From positions 379,196-443,195 of the forward strand of contig NZ_NRIR01000002.1 of the NCBI RefSeq assembly GCF_002282855.1: 64,000 bases of DNA, written 5' to 3'. Origin of the DNA: Paraferrimonas sedimenticola. Lineage in GTDB: Bacteria > Pseudomonadota > Gammaproteobacteria > Enterobacterales > Shewanellaceae. Below are positions 26,850 through 34,696 of the stretch, piece after piece (the stretch's first letter is position 1; the number at the start of each line of letters is the position of its first letter). The notes under the pieces were generated by a model. It was not told where the DNA came from, ran no database searches, and saw only the letters and a list, made by a program, of their open reading frames with translations. A program made the translations under genes and the position numbers.

Positions 26850-28166
26850 CTAGCCTATTTGCGCCGCTAAGAAATCGGCAATCACCTTACAGCTGGTGGT
26901 GGCTTGGCCCGAGCGCAGTCTGACGACACCAAGGCTCTCAAGCTGATACATCTCGATGCGGGACAGTTTGGCATCGGCGGACTTGCGCAGTTTGCGAAAC
27001 GCCGACATGGCGTCTTGATTGTCCATGATGGCCACCAAGATGTGCTGCAAGTAGTCGCTAAACAAACCATTGGGCGCACTGGCAGACTTTAGGATCTCCG
27101 CCAATGCCTCAGACGGGCTCTCAATAAAGCCTTCTTGGGTCACCAGACGGTAGAACACTAATTGAGTCAGGTATGGGTGACCGCCAATGTGGGTTTGAAT
27201 TAAGCGAATTGGGCTTTGCAAGGATCCATCTGCCGGCCAATTAAATCCGTAGCTGGTGGCCAGGCGGGATAGCTGTTCGTCGTCAAACGGACGCAGCTCG
27301 ATTGGCAGGCCGACGTTGAATGGCGACAGGTTTAAATCCAACTGCACATACACTTCAGTGGAGTAGATGAGCAACTGACGCAGCTTTTGCATGCTGGGGT
27401 TGTGCTTGGCTTCCTCGTGCCAAGAGCGCAACAAGGCCAAGAAATCTCGACTGACGTCCTGGTGATCAAAGATCAGATTCACTTCATTGATGGCAACCAC
27501 TAGAGTGCCTACCTGAGACAATATGTAATCTTTGATGTAGTTGGAGCAGCTGAGTTTGGGGCCGATTAGCTCATTCCAATGGGACTCGAGTTGGTCTTCA
27601 AGGCCGAGCTGAGAAGTCATTTGCAGGCAGGTCCAGCGCAGCAATTTGTCGAGGTTTTTGAGGATGCTGCTGTCGGCCATTTGAAAATCGAGAGTGACCT
27701 GGCGGTACCCTAGTTCATCGGCGTGGTCTAGCATACGCAGCATCAAAGAGCTTTTGCCCATTTTACGCGGCCCTTTGACTCGAATGAGTGCGCCGGGTTG
27801 TTGCAGTTGATGGTACGCCTGTTGCTCTTCTTCGGTACGCTCGACATAGTGCGGCGAGCTAAACACCATTGGGGCCCCTGGGTAGTCAGGCACCATTTGA
27901 ATGCTGTGCTGAATTTTTTCCAGTTGGGACTCGAGCAGCGGCCGAAAATTGCGTTTGGTCACAGAAGTGTCCAGTAGCTCCGACAACTCCTGCCAAAGAA
28001 TGGAGCCAGACTTGCGCACATAGTCGTGGTCATAGCCGGTTTCCTCGGCGATGATGTTGTAGCCTTTACCTTCCCATGACAAACGAAACACCTCGACTTT
28101 AATTAAGCTCAGGGTGTCTTCTGGCAGCAGGTGTTTCAACAGATCTTTGGCTTCTTGGTGATTCAT
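26850..28166 (-). CDS. Stand-alone AAA-like ATPase with N-terminal helix-turn-helix-like region
   Basis: A 438-residue soluble protein. The first 60 residues (VFRLSWEGKGYNIIAEETGY, DYVRKSGSILWQELSELL) look like the N-terminal helix-turn-helix module found on cyanobacterial AAA-like and vWA-MoxR-associated proteins. The ATPase domain follows with a good Walker A (GPRKMGKSS, 132-140). The Walker B position reads LVVAINEVN (222-230), with Asn227 where Asp is usual, so hydrolysis may be impaired. Near the end QTHIGGHPYLTQLVFYRL matches the sensor region of AAA_35 proteins. It is probably a partner of the AAA-kinase fusion downstream. Confidence 0.75.
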   Translation of the reverse strand: MNHQEAKDLLKHLLPEDTLSLIKVEVFRLSWEGKGYNIIAEETGYDHDYVRKSGSILWQELSELLDTSVTKRNFRPLLESQLEKIQHSIQMVPDYPGAPMVFSSPHYVERTEEEQQAYHQLQQPGALIRVKGPRKMGKSSLMLRMLDHADELGYRQVTLDFQMADSSILKNLDKLLRWTCLQMTSQLGLEDQLESHWNELIGPKLSCSNYIKDYILSQVGTLVVAINEVNLIFDHQDVSRDFLALLRSWHEEAKHNPSMQKLRQLLIYSTEVYVQLDLNLSPFNVGLPIELRPFDDEQLSRLATSYGFNWPADGSLQSPIRLIQTHIGGHPYLTQLVFYRLVTQEGFIESPSEALAEILKSASAPNGLFSDYLQHILVAIMDNQDAMSAFRKLRKSADAKLSRIEMYQLESLGVVRLRSGQATTSCKVIADFLAAQIG

Positions 28167-28292
28167 AAACTATGTCACTTCTCTTGCTCGTGTTGCGATG
28201 ATAGGCCCGCTGTCGCGGCGCTCAAATGTGTTGCATGCCAATCTGGCTTGTTGCGTTATTGTATGGCTTTCCCTAAGAAAAGGTAAATTAGC

Positions 28293-29309
28293 TTACTGTA
28301 ATTCAGTCTGTACTTTCTGAATTTCTGTGATGCTGCCCAAGAACACATCGACAATTTCTGGATCAAAGTGCCGTCCGGACTCGGATTGAATTAGCTCTAG
28401 GGTTTGTTGTTGATCCCAAGATGACTTGTACGGCCTTTGACTGGTGAGCGCATCGTAAACGTCGACAATGGCCACAATGCGCGCTGACAGTGGAATCTCT
28501 TCACCGGAGATACCGTTGGGATAACCGCTGCCATCCCACTTCTCGTGATGATTTAGCGCAATTTCGCGAGCCATCTTGAGTAAAGGAGTGCCGTCGTCGC
28601 CAATGATTTGGGCGCCGTATTCGGTGTGACGCTTCATCTCTTGCCACTCTTCGTTGTCGAGCTTGCCGGGCTTGAGCAATATGCGGTCCGGGATACCGAT
28701 TTTGCCAATGTCGTGCATGGGGGAAGCGTGAAACAACAGCTCACACCATTTTTCCGAGAGATTCATTTTGCGCGCGACAATTCGAGCAAACCAAGCGATG
28801 CGCTCAATGTGCATGCCGGTGGTGTTGTCCTTGTATTCACCTGCTCTGGCGAGTTTGCGAACGATATCTAAGCGAGTGCTTTCCAACTCTTTGGTGCGCT
28901 CGAGCACCATGGACTCGAGAGTCTGGTGTTGTTGGTGCAGGGCCAGATGGGTGCGTACGCGAGCGCGCACAATCGAGGGGCTAACGGGTTTGGTCAAGTA
29001 ATCCACTGCGCCCAAGGAAAAGCCGGCTTCTTCGTCTTCTACCTGATTATTGGCGGTAACGAAAATGATAGGAATATCGGAGGTTTTCGGATTGGCTTTG
29101 ATTTCCTGACAGACCTGGTAGCCATCCATTTCAGGCATGATGACGTCAAGCAGAATTAAGTCAGGATTGTCTCCAGAATTGAGCAAAGTCAGCGCTTTGG
29201 CTCCACTGGTAGCGGCTTTGACCTTATAGTCGTCTTTCAACAAATTCATCAGAATATGAATATTGTCTGGGGCGTCGTCCACAATCAATATGGTGGGCTT
29301 GTTGACCAT
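28293..29309 (-). CDS. REC-HD-GYP response regulator, cyclic-di-GMP phosphodiesterase
   Basis: A 338-residue response regulator. The receiver domain (1-125) has the acidic pair in ILIVDDAPDN and the phospho-acceptor Asp in LILLDVIMPEMDG. A coiled coil (about 130-155) joins the HD-GYP domain, with HDIGKIGIPDRIL, HxxxxA, ALNHHEKWDGSGYPNG and SQRPYKSSW. All expected metal ligands and the GYP triad are visible, so it should hydrolyse c-di-GMP. It is the first gene of the signalling cluster, 126 bp upstream of the AAA gene, and a likely output of the two kinases. Confidence 0.93.
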   Translation of the reverse strand: MVNKPTILIVDDAPDNIHILMNLLKDDYKVKAATSGAKALTLLNSGDNPDLILLDVIMPEMDGYQVCQEIKANPKTSDIPIIFVTANNQVEDEEAGFSLGAVDYLTKPVSPSIVRARVRTHLALHQQHQTLESMVLERTKELESTRLDIVRKLARAGEYKDNTTGMHIERIAWFARIVARKMNLSEKWCELLFHASPMHDIGKIGIPDRILLKPGKLDNEEWQEMKRHTEYGAQIIGDDGTPLLKMAREIALNHHEKWDGSGYPNGISGEEIPLSARIVAIVDVYDALTSQRPYKSSWDQQQTLELIQSESGRHFDPEIVDVFLGSITEIQKVQTELQ

Positions 29310-29491
29310 CGAACCGTCCTTACTGGAATGCGAAAAAAACTTCTAGCCGCGACAAGGGCGAATAAACGTCCTAGTCTCAAATTAGCATAGCTCGATAAGC
29401 TTGTTAACGTATTGTTGAGCATAACAAATAATCAAAGCATTGGGTTAGTAGAACCGGTACTGGACTGAGCTTGTCAGGTGGGAGGACAAGA

Positions 29492-30445
29492 GTGGCGAAA
29501 AAAGCTAACTGTATGATTGGCTGTGATTTAGGTGGGACCAAAACAGAAATGGTCGCAATTAGCCGCGATGGCGAGTTCATTCAGCGGTTGAGGTCGCCAA
29601 CGCCTTGCGATTATCCACAGGTGTTAAACCAGCTCGAGTCGATGTATCGCCAGTTGTGCTCTAGCCTTGGCTTTAACCCAGCGTTTGGAATAGGCATACC
29701 CGGCACCATTAGTGCCGATGGAATACGAGTAAAAAACGCGAATTCCCAGTGGCTTAACGGTCGTTCATTGCTGCAGGACCTAAGTCATCGCTTAGAGTGT
29801 TCCATATCACTGGCCAACGATGCCAATTGTTTCACGCTTTCCGAGGCGGTTGATGGCGCGGGGGCTGAGTATCAATCTGTGTTTGGGGTGATCTTAGGCA
29901 CAGGGTGTGGCGGAGGCTGGTCGTTGGCCAAACGGGTGATTGGCGGGCGCAATGGACTCACTGGCGAGTGGGGACACTGTGCCATGCCAAACTGGCAACA
30001 ACTCACACCGAATATCGAGGCCTGTTATTGCGGTAAACGCGGCTGTATCGAACAGTTTGTGTCTGGGCCTGGGTTTCTGCGGCGAATCGAACAAAGCAAT
30101 GGTGTTCGTTTTGACGAGATACAGGACTTGGTAGCCGCGGCGAAAGATGGTGACGAGTTAGCCAGTACCTGGTTCGCTCGCTATCCTCTTTGGGTGGCAC
30201 AAGCCTTGAGTGTGGTGATAAACACCATAGATCCAGATTGCATTGTCTTAGGTGGCGGATTATCGCAAGTCGATGAGTGGTATGGGCCGATCAATCGAGC
30301 CCTGGCCGAACATGTCTTTGGTGGTGAGTGCTCGACACCTGTGCTGGCTAACCAACACGGAGACGCCTCGGGAGTTCGAGGCGCCGCCTGGTTAACTAGT
30401 TCGGATGCTGCACCATGGCAGTCAATTCGTCACAGTATTGATTGA
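29492..30445 (+). CDS. ROK-family sugar kinase (Mak-like fructokinase)
   Basis: A 317-residue ROK kinase starting at GTG 29492, supported by an ideal GGAGG 7 nt upstream; an in-frame TTG at 29471 would add seven residues. The ATP-binding motif is GCDLGGTKTEM, the catalytic Asp is in LANDANCF, and the zinc-binding ROK signature is GEWGHCAMP followed by CYCGKRGCIEQFVSG. It resembles E. coli Mak (fructokinase) more than NagK. The nearest sugar enzyme, the hexosaminidase, is over 20 kb away, so the substrate is uncertain. Its 3' end overlaps the convergent gene by 50 bp. Confidence 0.88.
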   Translation: MAKKANCMIGCDLGGTKTEMVAISRDGEFIQRLRSPTPCDYPQVLNQLESMYRQLCSSLGFNPAFGIGIPGTISADGIRVKNANSQWLNGRSLLQDLSHRLECSISLANDANCFTLSEAVDGAGAEYQSVFGVILGTGCGGGWSLAKRVIGGRNGLTGEWGHCAMPNWQQLTPNIEACYCGKRGCIEQFVSGPGFLRRIEQSNGVRFDEIQDLVAAAKDGDELASTWFARYPLWVAQALSVVINTIDPDCIVLGGGLSQVDEWYGPINRALAEHVFGGECSTPVLANQHGDASGVRGAAWLTSSDAAPWQSIRHSID

Positions 30446-30743
30446 GCGTCTGTGAGTCGGTTTTAGCAAGAAACTCATTGGCGTCCTGTTGTGCCGCTTC
30501 GTAGTCTTGTAGCGAGCGATCATCGAACAAATCTTGGCTATCTTGATAGGCGATCCAGTCAAACATAGGGCGAGCTTTGCTAGGAGCCATTCCTTCAGCA
30601 ATACAAGTGTCGACGATCTTTGACGAAGTTACGAAGCGAAAATACAGCTCGTCTAACTCTTGGTCAGAACCTGAGTTGTTGGCAAATGCAGAGCCTGACA
30701 TGGTGATTACCAAAGCGGCCAATACAGCAGATAATTTCTTCAT
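30396..30743 (-). CDS. Small exported protein, unknown
   Basis: A 115-residue protein with a clear signal peptide (MKKLSAVLAALVITMSGSAFA) and an acidic, helical mature part. Two cysteines (in VDTCIAEG and NQYCDELT) could form a disulfide in the periplasm. It overlaps the kinase gene by 50 bp tail to tail. I recognise no family. A short A/T-rich divergent region separates it from the helical-repeat gene on the other strand. Confidence 0.65.
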   Translation of the reverse strand: MKKLSAVLAALVITMSGSAFANNSGSDQELDELYFRFVTSSKIVDTCIAEGMAPSKARPMFDWIAYQDSQDLFDDRSLQDYEAAQQDANEFLAKTDSQTLNQYCDELTAMVQHPN

Positions 30744-30875
30744 AATTCACTCCGTTGTTTTATCTTGGGTTTATTTTACTGCTTAAATATTGAACGCAAG
30801 CTTAACCAGACTGTTAAAACTTGGATGTGGGCAAATGTTGCTCAAGTGTGACATGATTGGTTTTATCTAAGGGTT

Positions 30876-30893
30876 GCGATAAGCGATTATCGC
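30876..30893. promoter_or_regulatory. Inverted repeat, possible operator
   Basis: GCGATAA and TTATCGC form a perfect 7-bp inverted repeat with a 4-base spacer, about 75 bp upstream of the first helical-repeat gene and in the divergent region with the small exported protein. It has the size of a dimeric regulator site; the regulator is unknown. Confidence 0.3.
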
Positions 30894-30965
30894 GACTGAT
30901 TATTTGTTTCTCTGGTGAAGCAGGCTGAGTCCTGACGGTGGTTTCACCCTTACTAGAGGTGTGTT

Positions 30966-32702
30966 TTGAGTCGGCATTATCAGGGCTTTATTAAGTGCTT
31001 GTTAAGGTCCAGCACTTGTATCCAAACTGTCAGTGTACTTGTTATCAGTATGCTGATTGTGGCGACACCTGCCGGCGCTAATGATGAGCTGCAGCAAATC
31101 GCCTTGTCGCTGCGAGACAGGCCTAGCGCAGCCATTGCTCAGCTGCAACCCTTGCAGTTCACTTCAGCGACTCAAGAGCATGCCCTTAAACGCGTTCATC
31201 GAGCGATTCTATTGTGCGAGGCCAGCCACACTCTTGGTGGACAAGGTCAAACTTTGGCTCAGCTAGAAGCGGTGCGTTCCACTTTGAGTCTCATCGAACC
31301 ATACGTGACCGCCTATTATCGCGCCTGTGAGGCCAAGAGTAATGCTGCTCAGGGGGATCTCGATGGTGCTATCCGCTTGGCCGATGAGGCGGTTAGTGTC
31401 GCCGATGTGGCGGATAACCATGGTGCCCTGATTTACGCTTTGTCTACCAGAGCGCACTTGCTAGTGGAGCGAGGGCTGCACAGCGAGGCGATGCATGACC
31501 TTGGGGTCGCCAAGACCTTAGTAGAGCATCAACATATAGAAGAGTCCCCTTTACTGTACCCATCAATCACCGACATTAATTTGGGCATCGCCAACCTGCA
31601 TTACTACAGCGGTGACTACCAACAAGCGTTGGAGTACCTAGACAGCATAGAGATACCAGCTCAAGCCTCTGTCTCGGCGCAGACCTCGCTCAACTTGAGC
31701 CGATTGCATTTTCTAAAAGCCTTGGATAGGCGCAACTCTGTGTCGGAGCTCGCTCAGCACTTAGAGCAAAATCTTGCAAGCGTACCGAGTGATTTGTTGC
31801 GCGGCTATGTGCACAACGGCTTGGCGCGCGCTTACGGCTATCTCGATGAGCATGCCAAAGTGGTCATGCACGCTCGAGCGGGAATGGTGTTATTTGAACA
31901 AGTTGCATTTGAACGCCCCATGGCGATGGCACAGCTGCATTTAGGCGAGGCCTTGTTAAAGCTCAATCAAGCTGAGCAAGGACTGCCGATACTGGAGCAA
32001 GCCGCTAGTTTGTTTGCCAGCAAAAACTGGCACGACTCCCTCTACCAGCTGTACCAGATAAAAGCCGACTTCTACCTAGCCAATGGCCAGCAACAAAAAG
32101 CACTGGTTGCGCTGCAATCCATGGCGGCGGTGACGAATGCCATTAAACAAAGTATTGACCGTCAAAGGGCGGATCTGAGCAAAGAGGAGATGCGCAATCG
32201 AGGGTTGGTGAATGCTCCTGAGCTGGAATTACACTCGGTGGCGGACCATATTTTTTGGCTGGCCTGTACCTTAGTCGCCGGGGTGGTTTTTGGGTTGCTG
32301 ACCTTCTGGCAGTGGCCAAAGCGTAGCGTGCTTCGCGTATCGACCACTAATGCAAAACAGATCCTCACAGCGGTGAAGCGCGGCAATATGCGGGCCAGCA
32401 TAGTCAAAGTGCAAGCGCCCATGGCTGACTTTGATACTATGAATCGATTGATAGCGACCTTACGTGAGTCGGTGAGAGACTGTGACCTAGTCTACTCGCG
32501 TTGGCTGTCAAGGGTGGTAATATACATCCCCCACGCCAATCAAGAAGCCGCTATCGCTTTGCAAAGCGGACTGCGACAGAGGTTGCTAGAACGTGGGATA
32601 GATCAGAATATCTCAGTGGACGTTAGAGAAATAACGGCTCAGGATACAGAAACGGATATACTGGCTGAGCTAGATAAGGGGCAAGCAAAAGCTGCGCGGT
32701 AG
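30966..32702 (+). CDS. Helical-repeat membrane protein with GGDEF-like domain lacking GGDEF
   Basis: A 578-residue protein starting at TTG 30966 with AGAGGT upstream. A signal sequence (ending TPAGA, about residue 39) is followed by TPR-like helical repeats (about 45-420, for example GDYQQALEYLDSIEIP), a membrane helix (about 423-445) and a C-terminal cytoplasmic domain of about 120 residues. That domain looks like the C-terminal half of GGDEF (SVRDCDLVYSRW then VVIYIPHANQEAAIALQ), but the GGDEF site reads WLSRV, so no cyclase activity is expected. The next gene is a clear paralogue. Domain assignment is by pattern and tentative. Confidence 0.65.
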   Translation: MSRHYQGFIKCLLRSSTCIQTVSVLVISMLIVATPAGANDELQQIALSLRDRPSAAIAQLQPLQFTSATQEHALKRVHRAILLCEASHTLGGQGQTLAQLEAVRSTLSLIEPYVTAYYRACEAKSNAAQGDLDGAIRLADEAVSVADVADNHGALIYALSTRAHLLVERGLHSEAMHDLGVAKTLVEHQHIEESPLLYPSITDINLGIANLHYYSGDYQQALEYLDSIEIPAQASVSAQTSLNLSRLHFLKALDRRNSVSELAQHLEQNLASVPSDLLRGYVHNGLARAYGYLDEHAKVVMHARAGMVLFEQVAFERPMAMAQLHLGEALLKLNQAEQGLPILEQAASLFASKNWHDSLYQLYQIKADFYLANGQQQKALVALQSMAAVTNAIKQSIDRQRADLSKEEMRNRGLVNAPELELHSVADHIFWLACTLVAGVVFGLLTFWQWPKRSVLRVSTTNAKQILTAVKRGNMRASIVKVQAPMADFDTMNRLIATLRESVRDCDLVYSRWLSRVVIYIPHANQEAAIALQSGLRQRLLERGIDQNISVDVREITAQDTETDILAELDKGQAKAAR

Positions 32703-32761
32703 GTTCGTCGTCAGACGCTAGGTAGCGCACAACTAGGTATTGCCAATAGTGTTTCAAAGGA

Positions 32762-34525
32762 ATGAAGAGCGATAGAAACATGATAATAAAAATGAATTGG
32801 AAGTTTGGGCTGGCCTGCCGTGGTTGGCTGGTGGCTTGGGGCTTGGTCCTGTTGGCTGGTGCGGCTCAGGCGCATCCTAAGCTCGAGCAAGCGGCTCGTA
32901 CACTTTACGATCAACCTTCCGAGGTGCTGGCCTCATTGGCGCCCTTGCAGTTTGCGGGAGATTCTGCTGAAGATAAACTCCATCAGGTTCATCGAGCGGT
33001 TCTTTTGTGTGAGGCCAATTATGTTCTGGGAACTCCGCATCTCGTTCAAAATGAGGTCGCACGGGTAAACACCCTGCTTGCTTACGTAGAGCCTTCGATT
33101 CGAGCTTATCTTCAAGCCTGTAACGCTAAGCTAGTTGCTGCCAAGGGTGACACAGACAAAGCGTTGGAAATTTCCAATTCTGCCATAGCCATCGCTGACG
33201 AGCTGTCGGATGCTGGTGCTTTGGCTTATGCGGCTACAACCCGAGCTAACTTTTTGGTAGCTAAGTCTCGATACCAAGAAGCATTACACGATCTGAAATT
33301 GGCTCGTTCGATCGTCGTTGATCAAGACTATCGATTATCACCACTTATCTACGCATCTCGCTTCATTATTGAACTGGGCATCGCAAATATCTTTTATTAC
33401 ACACGAGACTACAAGGCAGCGCTCAGCTATCTAGACAATATCGAATTGCCTACCACTGATTTCACAACGCCTCGCGCGACCCTTACTTTGAGCCGAATTC
33501 ATTTCTTGATGGCTTTAAACCAAAAGGATCAGGTTCGTTTGCTAGCGGAACAGATGGCCACCCAAGTAGATCTGATAGATAGCCAGGTTTATCAGGCCTT
33601 TGCTCATAACGGTTTGGCACGAGTATTCCTCTATTTGGAAGACTTGCCCCGTGTACTGATACACGCTCGCCATGGTCTCAGGTTATTTGAACAGGAGAAT
33701 CAAAGTGCACAGGTTGGGGCTTCTAAGCTGTTGCTTGGCGAAGCCTTGTTGTTGACCGGTAATAACCAAGAGGGGCTCAATTTACTGAACGAGGCGGCTG
33801 ACGCCCTACAAGACGGACAAGATCTTAATTTGATCAGTCAAGTCTACACTGCGCGTGCTAAGCACTTTGCTCGTCAAGGCGAAATTGATCGAGCTGTCGC
33901 GGAAATCGAGCGTTTCATAGATCATGGCAACCAAGTGAGAGAGGAATATCAGGACCAAGCGCTTATTGACGCACGACAAGAGATCGCTGAGGAAACGCGT
34001 TCATCTAAGCTAAGACAAGACGACGTAGCACTTCAAATAGCCATAGGCCTAGCGGTCGTTTTAGTTTTGCTATCGATTGTTAGCGGCACGGCATTTTGGC
34101 GCTATGCACGAGTGCGAACTGATAGCCAACAGCAGGACCAGATGCTACCTGAGACTATCGATGAACTCATTGATAGGATCCGCACGCACAATATTCAGGT
34201 GTGTATCATTAAAGTTCGCTATCCCATGGTGGAATTTGGCGAACTGCAAAAATACACAGAGCTGACTAGAACTCTGGTGCGCGACTGTGATTTTGTTCAA
34301 TCGCACTGGATGTCGAGAATGGTGGTCTACTTGCCTTTTACCAATGTAGAGCAAGCCGGCAAGTGTGCTGAAGAGCTACAGCGTTTGTTACAGCAAGCGG
34401 GAATGAAAGGGGACTTCACTCACTCGGTGCGCTTACTCAACCGCCATGATACTGAACAGTCGATAGCCCAAGAGCTAGAGAACAGCTTTAATACTTCACC
34501 GAGCTTCGAACCTGCGTTGCCGTAA
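32762..34525 (+). CDS. Paralogue of the preceding helical-repeat protein
   Basis: A 587-residue protein with the same plan as its upstream neighbour, for example LHQVHRAVLLCEANYVLG here against LKRVHRAILLCEASHTLG. The signal peptide ends near GAAQA. Helical repeats (about 45-415) lead to a membrane helix (about 424-448) and a C-terminal domain with LVRDCDFVQSHWMSRMVVYLPF, in which the GGDEF site is replaced by WMSRM. The start could also be ATG 32780 or 32792, as AAGGA touches ATG 32762. The pair arose by tandem duplication and probably works as a set. Confidence 0.65.
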   Translation: MKSDRNMIIKMNWKFGLACRGWLVAWGLVLLAGAAQAHPKLEQAARTLYDQPSEVLASLAPLQFAGDSAEDKLHQVHRAVLLCEANYVLGTPHLVQNEVARVNTLLAYVEPSIRAYLQACNAKLVAAKGDTDKALEISNSAIAIADELSDAGALAYAATTRANFLVAKSRYQEALHDLKLARSIVVDQDYRLSPLIYASRFIIELGIANIFYYTRDYKAALSYLDNIELPTTDFTTPRATLTLSRIHFLMALNQKDQVRLLAEQMATQVDLIDSQVYQAFAHNGLARVFLYLEDLPRVLIHARHGLRLFEQENQSAQVGASKLLLGEALLLTGNNQEGLNLLNEAADALQDGQDLNLISQVYTARAKHFARQGEIDRAVAEIERFIDHGNQVREEYQDQALIDARQEIAEETRSSKLRQDDVALQIAIGLAVVLVLLSIVSGTAFWRYARVRTDSQQQDQMLPETIDELIDRIRTHNIQVCIIKVRYPMVEFGELQKYTELTRTLVRDCDFVQSHWMSRMVVYLPFTNVEQAGKCAEELQRLLQQAGMKGDFTHSVRLLNRHDTEQSIAQELENSFNTSPSFEPALP

Positions 34526-34586
34526 GGCGGTTAGTTTCGCTTCGGCGCAACAGCCATTAAGGTGAGTGCTTGTTGCTACTCTGGCT

Positions 34587-34622
34587 GGCGAACTTGCGAT
34601 ATGCGCTACTGGCAAGTTCGCC
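34587..34622 (+). terminator. Long hairpin between the paralogue and ppk
   Basis: GGCGAACTTGC and GCAAGTTCGCC form a perfect 11-bp stem with a 14-base loop. It is followed by A-rich rather than T-rich sequence, so it may end or stabilise the upstream transcript without being a classical terminator. Confidence 0.45.
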
Positions 34623-34635
34623 CAGTTTAAAAAAA

Positions 34636-34653
34636 CTGTCATACAGTTGGATT
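34636..34653 (+). promoter_or_regulatory. ppk1: Possible Pho box upstream of ppk
   Basis: CTGTCAT (34636-34642) is a perfect PhoB half-site. After the canonical 4-bp gap the second half reads TTGGATT, matching CTGTCAT at only three of seven positions. It lies about 45 bp before the ppk ATG. PhoB control of polyphosphate kinase would be biologically sensible, but one good half-site is weak evidence. Confidence 0.3.
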
Positions 34654-34696
34654 AACCTAGTGGGATTTATGTGCTTGCTATAGGTTTACCAAGCCA

